DNA of 64,000 bases from Myoxocephalus aenaeus (lineage: Eukaryota; Chordata; Actinopteri; Perciformes; Cottidae), in contig JBAMJR010000013.1 in the NCBI GenBank assembly GCA_038501785.1, forward strand, positions 4,346,501-4,410,500, written 5' to 3'. How positions within the stretch are numbered: the first letter of the stretch is position 1; each line of letters starts with the position of its first letter. The notes below the pieces were generated by a model that saw only the letters and a list, made by a program, of their open reading frames with translations, made no database searches and was not told the origin of the DNA. Shown here one piece after another: positions 38,244 to 48,813 of this stretch. The position numbers and the translations under genes are program-made.

Positions 38244-40369
38244 TTAGCTATAGACTATCAAACTTCATGAATCATGAAAGCACCATGTTTTCTCTCTATT
38301 ATGCCTTAAGTTTTGTTATAACACTTCACTGGCAGCTAAAAGGTGTCACAAGCCATCATTAAGGCCTCTCTTGTACTTCCCCATATTGCAATTTATGTGT
38401 AGTATGTAGTTGTTTTACTAGTCTGATAAACCCTTCAACGAAGAGCACATCTTGATTTAAGATACATCGAAGCAGAGGAATATTTTCTGCATGTGAATAT
38501 AATGAGACTAATCACAGTAAGCCACAATTCTTATAATTCTGGTCACGGATATATATTTTTTATAAAAACACACTACTATGGATGGCATTTATAATTGGAC
38601 AGTCTGGCTTTTAATGTATACCAAAATGTGATTACACAGTTTCTGTTTGCTGGGAGTCGACTTGTTTCCTTTAGTCGTACCGACTAGGTAGGCTAAGTGC
38701 ATTCAGGACAGGAAAAACAAGATTATGCTGCAATATCACTCTGACCATCAGCTACATAACAAGCATTAATTAACCAAACCTTGATCAGGGCCTGAAAACA
38801 ATACTGTGTTATGTCCATGGTGAGTAACTTGAATGGACTGAGAGATACAGTGTAGCCTTCGGCAAGCACCATTTAAAAGCTGTTTTCCACTGCAGACAGA
38901 CACTGAAATATTCAAAATGATCCATCAGCCATCCGCAAGCACTGTGATGCATACTGCCTTGATGACAAAAAGCTAAACTTCCCCAGTTGGCTAATCCTCA
39001 TGGAACAACTGTCTTTAAACTTGTAAAGTTGGCGACTTGTAAAACTTGAAAATATTTGATTCTTGAATGACTCTTTCTGCCTCTAATCTACAGAAAATAT
39101 TGTGCCGTTTGTATTCTTTTATTGTATAAGTCTTTGAACTTTTTTATTCCATTGCATGATTGTGTAGATGATTTTTACTCAATCGTCTATGAGTTAATAC
39201 ACCACTCTAATACAAAACTCCTCCCATCTTGCCCTCAATAAGTACCTACTTTCCTTTAATATGTATAATGGTAAAGGAGTTGAAATAGAAAATAATAGAC
39301 TATATTTTGTGCAAATATTGTATCTTTAAACCATCATGTCATGCTGAGGCTTAGTAGCCTCTAACATTAGTGGATGTGGGCTCTTCATAAGCAATAAGTG
39401 GAGATTGTTGAGTTTTTTCTGGATGCCAGCAAGTCTGTGCATGCATTAAATCGTTACAGGTTTATGAAGCATTACATAAAGGCAATTACGCTGTTCTACT
39501 ATATACATTGACACAGCTTGTGCTTTTTAAAGGACAGAGATTCAGGGAGTTATGCAAGATACATAATGGGAATCCCTATGTATGCATGCATCAAATACTC
39601 TTTTCCATGAAAGCCATTTGCTGTGATTGTATCTTGTCATGTCTAAGGCATAGTAGCAGGTATGAAAGGTACCTACAATGTGAGAAAAAAGCTCTAGTGG
39701 ATACTTAAAGCACGCCGCCACCTTCCCATTTACGCAGACCTCCACATGGGGCACCAGATTACGGATCCTTGGTGATACAAATGCTGCCACCGAGCAGTAT
39801 GCAGAGCAATTTGTTTTGGAAGATCCTGATCCAGATTGAGATCATACTCAACACGACAGCATCCTTGCAGAAACACCTTCGCGAAAAAATTCTTCTGCAG
39901 TTGGATACTGAAGAACACCGAGGCGTATTTCAGCCCAGCGTCAATGAGCTGTAATTTGTAAAACACAGACATCCATTTCCTGGCTGAGCACAATTACCAA
40001 TATGTTTACAGGGAAAGTACTACAGCCATTCCAATTACTCCAATGTACCAGAGAATAAATATATGAAGTACATATCCATGCAAATCATGAAAGAACATGT
40101 AAGATCAAACTTAAATCAGGGCCCTATTAAATACATTTATATTGTTTTCCAGATTCCATTACACTTTTTCCTGAATCTTTCTGAATTTTTTGTTTTACAA
40201 TCCAAGCACATTTTGTCATCAGAAGAAGTGACTAATCATGTGGTGGATCAATAAAAGTTCAACAATTCATGAGACAATAAAAAAATTAAAAAAAGTATGA
40301 TCAGCATTGCAATTTATAAAAGTCAACATTAAAGTCCTGTCAAATTATTTCAGACATTTAGCCTGCTAG
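38244..40369. other. AT-rich non-coding DNA, nothing seen
   Basis: No gene or repeat recognised. Confidence 0.45.
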
Positions 40370-40402
40370 GTGATGCATCGGTGATGCATCGGTGATGCAT
40401 CG
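40370..40402. repeat. three tandem copies of an 11-bp unit
   Basis: The unit GTGATGCATCG is repeated three times exactly. It sits at the left edge of a CpG-containing repeat-like block. Confidence 0.92.
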
Positions 40403-40730
40403 GCGAGCTTCTCGGCGAAACGCATTCTCACTCCCAACTTGTCAAATGCGTTTACCGTCCCCTAATGCCGCGAGAGGGTTTACATTGGCGTTAGTTGAAA
40501 GCTCGGTGAATCACATAAAGTCACAAAAGGGGTCGTCCGTGCATCGATCTCTGATGCCGAGGAGCACTGACAGAGCAGCGGTACTCGACGAGCTGTGAGT
40601 GAGAACGGGTTGTCGGCTCGCATCTTTGAACAGGAACTGCCATGCCAACGCCAATTTGCCTCTACAAGGGGGCTTTTGTTGGGAAGCTCCGAATACAACG
40701 AGTGGGAAATCAAGCGCAAAGTCGTGTTCT
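40403..40730. repeat. CpG-containing repeat fragment
   Basis: Composition changes abruptly: many CG dinucleotides and balanced GC between AT-rich flanks. Words near 40627-40690 (CATCTTTGAACAGGAACTGCC, cited as landmark, and CAAGGGGGCTTTTGTTG) resemble a dispersed teleost repeat I have seen before, but I cannot name the family. It could alternatively be a small CpG-rich regulatory element. Confidence 0.35.
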
Positions 40731-43700
40731 GTGATATATGCTAGCCGTCTCAGAGGGCCGTGGAAATCCTAGAAATCTCTACTTAATTTATCTTCAGAGA
40801 GAAAAAGAGGCAGGAAGGGTTCTATTGTGCTTTATGTAATGGAAATGTAATTAACCTTATCAATCTCCTTTAGAGAAAACAAATGCGATGTGAAACACTT
40901 AAATGTCTTTAAGTATTTATTAAACAGAAACTTGGAATAATTCAATTGAATGGGCAGAGCTCGTCACCACAGATGGTTCGGAGGTCTGACCAGGAAAAAT
41001 TGTTCAACATGAGTTTTATACATCAACAATTATTATTGAAATGTTTGCCCTTTCCCCCCTCCCCCCCTGCTCCTCCTTGCAGTGTCCTCCTTCCCTCCAG
41101 ACAAGCCTTGATGCTGTCTGGAGGATGTTGTTTGGCTGCGGCCCTGAGAGCAAGAGTGAGAAGCACAGAAAGAAAACAAAACGAAAAGAACAAAAACAAT
41201 ACCGAAATCAACCTGTTATTGCTTCACACGGATGGCGCCGATGAGACTGGGTCAAGATGAACTGAACTCTCCTCTCAGAGTTCAGCTATACATTTAAGAA
41301 TAAAGCACTTATGATAAATTTCCACCACACTTTACAATTACAACACTAGTACCATTTCAAACTCTGCTTCATACTGAAATGACCATAGCTGGTATCGAAG
41401 AAAGTATTCGAAAATACCAACCTTTGACTAAGGAGACTGACACCAATTCTGTCTAATATGGCGTACAAGGTCCTTTTATTTTATTTAAGCAAAATTGTAT
41501 TTCAAGTTGGAGGAGCTCAGCTCAAGAACAAAGATGGTTTAGAAGGCTTCAAAACAACAGAATAAATAAAATACAGCCAAAGGACAAAGAGAAAAAGTAT
41601 TTATTCTGCAGTCACGATGCTGGCTGGCTTTTATTATTGAGCAGTTTTGCTAAATGCTTTTTGTGGCTGCTGAAAGCAAAGTAGCCCAGTTGTCAAAGAG
41701 GTTTGGTGTCACACAGTGAAAGAATATGTTAATGCAGGGAGAGGAAAAATAAACAAAAATAAAGGCCAGAGACAGAAATGTAGCTAAAAGAAAAACCTTT
41801 GAATAAAGCTTGACAGCTTAACAGCTCAAACACATTTCAGCCTGAAAATATTATACTACCTTTTTAACATTACATTTTTGAGTGAAAACATCAAAACAAC
41901 TGCCAGCATATTCAAGGTGATCTCATGTGTGCTATACTCTTAAGCGCAAAATGAACAGGAGGGTCGTCAGATTTTTCCCACAGCAGGCGCTTTGCCGGCA
42001 TGGCGATGGAATGATCGGTGTGAGCAGAATGTCACGCAGAGAGGGGAAATTTAACTGAAATTATTCAGCTAGTCTTACGTTCACTCTGTACGGGGAGGCT
42101 GCCTGCAGAATCTGCAATGTCATGCATCAGCAGTTGAAACCCACTAAAAAAGAAAGAAAGAGAACACATGCAGTCTATTTGAAAGTCAAGACTAACTAAC
42201 AGATTTTCCTTGTGAGAATGTTTGCGGATGATTGAATGTGTTGTGTAAATGGGAAATACCAGATTTCCTCTTCCAAACCCTCCACACACCCACAAAGTAT
42301 CTCTCTCTCTATGGTTTATCTCGCTCCCTCCACGATGCTGTCTGAAAAAAATATTGTTTAATCAATGTCCCGAAAGAACTTTGGTCATATCAGCAGATCA
42401 AGCCCCCCTCATCTCCCCTGACGGGTTGGAGGCGACGGTTGGTCCCATTATTTCATCTCTGATATCTGCTACTCCCATGTCAGCCTGGTCCACGGCAACA
42501 TTCACACTGCAGTCAATCTCACCTTTGTCATGATGCCGCAAACTGGGACTATTTTGTGAAAGCCTGCGAAGAGGGCGAATGACAGGTGGAGGAGAAAATA
42601 ATCAGAGGTCACACGGTGTGATACGAGGTGTGAGACCGAAACTAGCATCCTGTACACACACATTGGGGAGTGACAGCAAGACTGAGATACTATGTAAGAG
42701 TTCAAATTCACATGGAAATTTAAAAAATATAGAGTCGACGGAGTTAGACAGTTTGCTGCACAATTACTGTGTGAAGGACAGATGAAATACCACAGATGGA
42801 TATTTTTTATGGCCTGTTCATTTCCACGGGCCAGCTGCTGCATGCTGTACACAGGCCCCGACGTGCACCCACACCCTCACACATCTACATTCTCTTTTCC
42901 ATGCAAAGCTATTACCATAAAGCTTCCTATGATGAAACGTTAAATTAGCAAATGCAATGTAGCTCTGTGTCCATCTCAACCCTCCATGATAGATGGTTTA
43001 TTACAATGTGCGTGTGACACTTCCTATTTTGCCCCTGACATTATTCACTATTAGCATTTACACATCACAATGGAAAGAGCTTATAGTCTAAGGCCGCAGG
43101 AAGGCGACGCAGTGTTGGAATTACAAATGTGACAAGCGACTCTGGAAATGCCCATTTATAAATCGTAGGGGGACTTAAATTTAGGAAAATGCTCTCCTCG
43201 TACTTCTTCAACCGGCCAAGGCAATTTCCTTTGGAAAAGGGTGGTAGTAAATATAGTTAATGTGCTGAGGCGGCAATGTTACACCAACATGCTGTTAAAA
43301 CAAGATGTGAGATATTGGAGTGATTCCTCCCACAATTGGGATGGGAAATGTTTAACCTGGTCTTAGATAGGATTTACCACGAGAGGACCGCCAAAAGGGT
43401 ACGCATTAATACATCAACAATGCATGAAAAAGCGGTCACTGCCCAAAATGTGTTGCAGTGTTTCATAAGGTTTTGATGGCTCTTTGCAAAGGGAGCTAAC
43501 AGGGAACGTCTTTGAACTCGGTCTACCACCAGTCACCATCCGCCACCAGCCAAACTGCACGGAGAATGCTAATGTTGACCAACTCCGCTGGTGTGTGATG
43601 CTCAGAGAAAATCACACAAGCCAGAGGAGTAAGACAGCTGTCAAGTGCTGCTGTCTGTGGCTGTGTAGCTGCACGCCTTTCACCGACGGATTTGTGCAAT

Positions 43701-43920
43701 TAAGGTGAATTCAAACCGTTTCATAATGGGACATTTTTTGTTGCCACCTTAGTGAATTATGCTGGGAGTGTTCTAAAGAAAGATTGCTGAGTGCAATTTC
43801 ATGAGGAATATAATGTACAATGATTAGATCATAGTTAACAGATTGAATGGTAAATTAGCTTTAATGACACTGTAATTATAAATACAGTATGGTTATACGA
43901 CATGAATCATTCAACATTCA
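40731..43920. other. non-coding DNA, nothing certain
   Basis: Frames up to 116 codons occur (42502-42852, minus strand) but carry no motif. The block 42360-42600 is more balanced in composition and might be conserved non-coding sequence. No repeat family is recognised. Confidence 0.4.
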
Positions 43921-44160
43921 CTCCATTACATTACATTTAATTCAGCTGACGCTTTTATCCAAAGCGACTTACAATAATAAGTCCATTCAACTCAACTTCA
44001 AGAAAGTTAAACTACAAAGTGCTATAAGTAAGTGCGATAGAAGTGCTCCTACGGTGCTACTTTCTTTATTCAAGGTACAGTCGTACTAAAGATGTGTTTT
44101 TAGTTTGCGGCGGAAGATGTAGAGACTTTATGCTGTCCTGATGTCAATGGGGAGCATTGT
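43921..44160. repeat. teleost interspersed repeat
   Basis: The core word GACGCTTTTATCCAAAGCGA followed by CTTACAATAA is highly characteristic of a dispersed repeat present in many copies in teleost genomes. The downstream words GATGTGTTTTTAGTTTGCGG, CGGAAGATGTAGAGACTTT and GCTGTCCTGATGTCAATGGG belong to the same consensus. It is usually annotated as a short non-autonomous element (SINE- or MITE-like); the class cannot be settled from one copy. The 3' edge near 44160 is approximate. Confidence 0.65.
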
Positions 44161-45098
44161 TTTCAATGTAGTCAGTCAAAAGTCTGCAGTAGTAAATTTT
44201 ATCCAGAATTACTACGTCAAAGACAACTAGATGTCTGTCTCAGTATTTACAGTTATCACATAGCCGAGAAGACTCAGAACTGACAAAACTATGTTTTTTA
44301 GTCTTGATTTGAATCCTTGCTTCTGCTGTAAATGCCTTTATCCCACACGTGCACCACTGCCAGCCTTTGCTGACAGCATCGCCGCTAGCTTAGCTTGATT
44401 ATATTTTAGCCAGGAGGCTAACCTTTATTACACTGGGACTAAACCTGCTGTGATCATTTTGATTGTAACACAGAACTGCAAAAGACACTGCAAAGGCGAT
44501 ACCCATATCAGTCATGAACTTCACTATCTTTGTCTACCAATAGGTCTCTAACATTCTGTAGGATTTCTTCTTTTCTTGACTCCCAATTTCGAATCCATGT
44601 GGATTGAGGTGGTGATCCGAGACCACAAGAGCGCACGAGCCCAGCAATTGAATCTACTTTGTTCATCCTGTTCATGCATCAGGGGTTGAAATATTCCAAC
44701 ATGGCTTAGGTGTCCAATGCTTATCACCCGTTTATTGCCACCATATTAACTAGGACGACAGCTCCACGTTCACCCTAATTGTCTCAGGTATGGAATATCC
44801 TCAGTCCGGGGGTATTCTTCCGCCATCTCTGTGCTTAAACTGTGGTTTCCTGTATCATCATCTATTACAAAATGTTCAACTCTGTTCCCCTTGTTTTCGC
44901 CTCCATGTCTGCATGTGCATACACTGTACCGATTTGATTACCCCGTCTATGATGAAGTCTAACAAGGGCTTTGGGATTGTGGTGGGGAACGCTGCCCAAG
45001 TAGTGAGTGTGGTTAGGGTGGAGTGTTGTGAACGCAGCCCTCAGGCTGGCTCCTCCCCTAACCAGTTCCCTAATCAGAGCCATTTTATAAAACACACC
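44161..45098. other. non-coding DNA flanking the transposon
   Basis: Frames on both strands at 44790-45119 (109 and 76 codons) have no recognisable motif. No gene is seen. Confidence 0.42.
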
Positions 45099-45102
45099 TG
45101 TA
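45099..45102. other. left target-site duplication TGTA
   Basis: Four bases directly before the left tip, repeated directly after the right tip at 48033-48036. Four matching bases alone have about a 1 in 256 chance, but the position is set independently by the matching tips of the inverted repeats. Confidence 0.65.
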
Positions 45103-45548
45103 TAGTCCAGGCAAAATAGCGTTTTACGACAGACAAATTGTAAAAGAATTTTTTTCAGCTCAGATAATTTCTATGAGGTGTCCAGAACAACATACTAAAA
45201 GTCCTAAGAAATCCTAGTTGAGGAAATATGTTTAATTCTCATCAATCCGACATGTTTGCCAATAGGCGAGACAACAATACACCCCAATGGGGCTATTTTT
45301 TTCCTTTACTCCTATCAAAATGAAACTTTACACAATGAAAGTATCCATGAAAACTAACATTTTTTGTATTACGAGTTTCTTTGAAAATTTATTTTATTAT
45401 GCAAATGAGCTATACACTAATCGTACATGCCCAGAATATACCCAAATAGGCTTAATTTTTTCCTTTACTCCTACAACAATAAAACTTAACACAATGAAAG
45501 TCTTCATGAAAGGTAACTTTTTTTGTATTACAAGTTTCTTTTGAAATG
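45103..45548. repeat. left terminal inverted repeat
   Basis: About 446 bp matching the reverse complement of 47607-48032. From about 45135 to 45290 the match is almost exact. The outermost 20-30 bases between the tip and the shared ACAAATTGTAAAAG differ more. Inside the arm is a direct duplication with a period of about 159 bp: the word TCCTTTACTCCT starts at 45302 and again at 45461, each followed by related AACTT(T/A)ACACAATGAAAGT and TTTTTTGTATTAC words. The arm therefore has a tandem substructure, as in some elements whose ends hold repeated transposase-binding sites. Confidence 0.9.
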
Positions 45549-45850
45549 TATTTGAATAAGCACATAAGCTCCACATTTATTGAATATGATGGCAATGCTG
45601 CTTTTAGACTGGCCTCTAACCTGAAAACTGTCTGGCTTGGTAGTACCTGCCAGGGGTATAATCCCCGCCGGTATAGTTTTCAGGGTCCCGGAGGCACACA
45701 AGCCTCCCCACCACGACAAGGTAGCAACAGCAGGGGAGTTTTTTTTTTTTATTTTATGTTGTTTTTTTTTAACCAGCCTGGATCCTCGACCCCTAGTCAG
45801 TGGCTCTTGGTTCTGGCACCACATATATAAGTTCCTAGGTTGTTCCTTGC

Positions 45851-47185
45851 TTAGCTCTTCCCCTCTGGGTCATATTCATCTGATAAATCAGGCAGCTGTG
45901 AGTTTGTGCAGCTTGTACCACGACATTCTCCGCAAATGGCAGTGCAAGGGAGTCCATGTTTTTTGCATGTGCATCTCTTTGTGCTGCAGTCTTTCTTGCA
46001 ACTACAGCGGACTACATCTAGTAGTTCTGATGGTGCCGCAGGCTGATCGGTCATTATTGGCATAAATCTCCCATCCAAAACATGCCACCCCCAGTCTTTT
46101 GGGTCCATATGTTCACTTCCCCCTTTCCACTCCATCAGTTGGTAGAAGACCCGAAGACTATGGAACTTTGCAGCTTTTGTCGTTGGAGGAAGAGTTTGAG
46201 GTTCCACTTGAGATAAGTTCTGAGATACTTTAACACAGAATCGCCTGTATCTCAGCATATCCAGTGATTCATCTTTTTCGCCCCCATACAGTGATACTAG
46301 AGCTTTTTCACCTGCTGCAAAGATAATCCCTTTTCCCACATTTTCCTGTGACTGGCTGAACACTGTAGCTTGTTCGAGAAAGTTTGTGTCATTTTTAACT
46401 TTTTTCAGTGCCATTCCCTTTCCTATGCCAAATACACGAGATGTAGAATCACAGCCTGAAATGGCATGGATAAAGAGGAGATTTTCACACACCTTGGGAC
46501 CAAGTAACTCCTTTGTCTGCTTTATGCACCATGTCCGTCTTGTTTTTGTTGCTTTCTTTGGTTCTGGTGCCAGAAACAGCTCATGTGCTTTCAGATCAGC
46601 ATGATGCAACAAGAGTACTAACAAGTCTGTGTCATCACCTACTAAGACTGTGTCTTTTGTCCTGGCAGAGGCAATGGCAGTTTGGACAATGAGCACATCT
46701 GCATCGTGCTTTGCATGGTCTGTGATACACCCAGCCCTCTCAAGTTTATCACTGAGGTAAACCAAGAACCGTTGTTTGTTTTCCTTATTGTTGAGGAACT
46801 GGTCCTTTTTGGATTGGATGATCATGTCACCAGAAAAGTGTACAGTCACACCGGGAGCAACACCTGTTCGACGCAGTTGAGTGGCGTCTTTTATGGTTGG
46901 CTCTTCGTTGTAGCCATCAAAGACTATGACTGTAGCCGTACCATATTTACGTGTGACATATCTGACATACATGTCACACACACTGTCATAAGTGGACCCT
47001 TGTGGCCATGGTAAACGATGTAGTAATGCGCCCCCATCAAGGACATGCTGGACATCACTGCTGGGTTGTCTTTGCTGCTGCTCAATAGATTTCCAGAGGA
47101 CATCGGCAAGAATTGTAGGATGATTCAAACAAAGCAGGCGGGTGACTGCAGAGTTCATACTGGAACAGTGATGGCAAATCTTCAC
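45851..47185 (-). CDS. FEN1/XPG-like nuclease with C-terminal CXC module (transposon-encoded)
   Basis: A 444-codon open frame, the longest in the window. The likely role is DNA cleavage in transposition by a structure-specific nuclease of the FEN1/XPG (PIN-fold) type. Visible skeleton, numbered in this frame: VLDGGALL with Asp50, like the N-terminal aspartate of FEN1; VIVFDGY with Asp90, matching the family VFDG motif; HDADVLI with Asp161 and Asp163; LVGDDTDLLV with Asp184, Asp185 and Asp187, like the family E/D-D-x-D motif; AISGCDST with Asp246 followed by FGIGKG (252-257), matching the GSDY...GIG helix-hairpin-helix turn. Residues 394-426 hold nine cysteines spaced C-x-C-x3-C-x4-C-x-C-x6-C-x3-C-x2-C-x4-C, a tesmin/TSO1-like CXC pattern that probably binds zinc and DNA. 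The first Met is not the native start: the true frame begins upstream and is joined across a frameshift near 47110-47130. All metal-binding acidic residues appear to be kept. Confidence 0.85.
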   Translation of the reverse strand: MKICHHCSSMNSAVTRLLCLNHPTILADVLWKSIEQQQRQPSSDVQHVLDGGALLHRLPWPQGSTYDSVCDMYVRYVTRKYGTATVIVFDGYNEEPTIKDATQLRRTGVAPGVTVHFSGDMIIQSKKDQFLNNKENKQRFLVYLSDKLERAGCITDHAKHDADVLIVQTAIASARTKDTVLVGDDTDLLVLLLHHADLKAHELFLAPEPKKATKTRRTWCIKQTKELLGPKVCENLLFIHAISGCDSTSRVFGIGKGMALKKVKNDTNFLEQATVFSQSQENVGKGIIFAAGEKALVSLYGGEKDESLDMLRYRRFCVKVSQNLSQVEPQTLPPTTKAAKFHSLRVFYQLMEWKGGSEHMDPKDWGWHVLDGRFMPIMTDQPAAPSELLDVVRCSCKKDCSTKRCTCKKHGLPCTAICGECRGTSCTNSQLPDLSDEYDPEGKS

Positions 47186-47606
47186 AACGGTCTCCCACTG
47201 CTACAAGCCGCTGGAATAACAGCTGTGGATCCACTACCACTGTCTCTCCTTTGATCTTGACAGTTGATCTAGATGCAAGTGTCACTGCTTGGTCAGCTTT
47301 CCTGAAGGTGAATTCCTCCACTGTTTTCCCTACCATAGACTCCAAAATTTTGCACCCAATTTCCCTTGATTTCTCAACATTGACTCCCTGCTGTGCTGTC
47401 ATACCATTACCAATGTTGTGCAGGGAAGGGTTCTCAGTGAATGGGTCTTTCTCTTTGAGATAGGTGACCAGGGCAAGAGTGTCACTGACATCTCTAGTCT
47501 GCCTGGCCTTGGACAGGTCTTTATGTTGGTCGTTGGTCTCATATGAGACACCTGTGAAGGACTGCATTGCGTTGTTGATGTTTGCGCATGTTTGAGCGGA
47601 GTGCAT
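47082..47606 (-). pseudogene. upstream part of the transposon protein, frameshifted and truncated
   Basis: A 174-codon frame directly upstream of, and overlapping, the nuclease frame. Its middle and end (for example KILESMVGK, FRKADQAVTLA, VVVDPQLLFQRL and FQYELCSHPPALF) look like a conserved protein region preceding the nuclease, and the other frame resumes with ILADVLWKSI, so one ancestral protein has been split, probably by a small deletion near 47110-47130. The start codon at 47606 lies directly against the right inverted repeat, and two in-frame stops come just before it, so upstream coding sequence has been removed. What domain this region represents is not recognised. Confidence 0.7.
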
Positions 47607-48032
47607 TCATTTTCAAAGAAACTTCTAATACAAAATGTTTTACCTTTCATGTAAAGTTTTATTGTTGTAGCAGTAAAAGAAAAAATTAAGCCTATTCGGA
47701 TATATTTTGGGTAGCCTCATTTGCATAATAAAATGAATTTTCAGAGAAACTCGTAATACAAAATTTTTTAGTTTTCATGGATACTTTCATTGTGTAAAGT
47801 TTCATTTTGATAGGACTAAAGGAAAAAAATAGCCCCATTGGGGTTTATTGTTGTCTCGCCTATTGGCAAACATGTCGGATTGATGAGAATTAAACATATT
47901 TCCTCAACTAGGATTTCTTAGGACTTTTAGTATGTTGTTCTGGACACCTCATAGAAATTATCTGAGCTGAAAAAAATTCTTTTACAATTTGTCAGTTTTT
48001 TGGCCCAAAAATGCCTTACTTTGCCTGGCCTA
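47607..48032. repeat. right terminal inverted repeat
   Basis: About 426 bp, the reverse complement of the left arm. It carries the same internal duplication in inverted order, but two short segments present on the left are missing: about 17-20 bp near the equivalent of 45419-45434, and about 14 bp inside the inner repeat (near the equivalent of 45490-45505). The final tip is TTTGCCTGGCCTA. Confidence 0.88.
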
Positions 48033-48036
48033 TGTA
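48033..48036. other. right target-site duplication TGTA
   Basis: Matches 45099-45102 and lies directly after the right tip of the transposon. Confidence 0.65.
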
Positions 48037-48749
48037 GCCTCATTCTTTGTTCACCCCTGTCCTCTGTCCTGGCTCATAGTGGTTTGTGTTACAGGTATGT
48101 ATTTAATGAGGTCAGTTAGCATGCCAACCTTTGTGAAATACAGCCGCCTATTTTACCTCTAGGTTGGCTGTAAATAGTTTTAGAAACTCCATTGGTGTTC
48201 TCCCTTAAATGAGTGACTGCATATGTAAATGCCCCAAATATGAGGTGGTAAGTAGCCACAACAATACATTGTATTTTGCAGCATGGTGAGCCCTGTTAAT
48301 CCCCGTTTTTTCATTTGTTGGTTCACCTGCCGCTGTTTTTCCTCTGCTTTGCCTTGATGATTTGTTTATTTTACATTGTTAAACCAACTGGGTTTGTTTG
48401 TTTGTTTGTCGTGATTATTTTTGGTACTAGTTACCTTTGTTTTCTTCAGATGAAGTTGAGTGTTATTGTTGGGATGCTAGGCACCATGGTGAGGTCCCTA
48501 TACCTTGTTCATGGATGTACGAACAAGTGTAGACTGCACCATTTCTGTTGTGAGGATTTCTGTGCTGCACCTGAGAGTAACCGTTAGCACCCTGGCCACT
48601 CCTCAGTGTAGTCAGCCTCCGCAACAAAGATTGGGATTTTTAGTTTTTAGTTTTTATTAAGACCTTTTTAGCTTAACATGTAATACAGAATTATTTTGAA
48701 TATCTTATTGGGTTAAGTAATTTGCATATGTCAATTAATATTAATTCCA

Positions 48750-48751
<2 letters not shown>
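48037..48751. other. non-coding DNA, nothing seen
   Basis: T-rich flank of the transposon with no gene or repeat recognised. A GTTTGTTTGTTTGT run lies near 48392. Confidence 0.45.

Positions 48752-48811
<60 letters not shown>
48752..48811. repeat. (TA)n microsatellite
   Basis: About 30 TA units. Confidence 0.97.

Positions 48812-48813
<2 letters not shown>

Larger units (their letters stand above)
45103..48032 (-). mobile_element. DNA transposon with long inverted repeats, Academ-like
   Basis: The element is 2,930 bp, bounded by TGTA at 45099-45102 and TGTA at 48033-48036, a likely 4-bp target duplication. Its tips are TAGTCCAGGCAAA on the left and, reverse-complemented, TAGGCCAGGCAAA on the right. 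Long inverted repeats (45103-45548 and 47607-48032) follow. Between them, on the minus strand, lie two overlapping frames of one broken protein: an upstream part, then a FEN1/XPG-like nuclease with a C-terminal CXC zinc module. From memory, Academ transposons have 3-4-bp duplications and an XPG-like nuclease, so this is the nearest named group. No classical DDE-type region is visible in the remaining frames, and the upstream part of the protein seems lost, so this copy is an internally deleted derivative. The near identity of much of the two arms suggests a young insertion. Confidence 0.85.

Noticed and set aside
45287..45544. 85-codon plus-strand frame in the left inverted repeat
   Set aside because: It is the translation of the duplicated arm sequence (two similar Phe/Thr/Lys-rich halves), not a gene.
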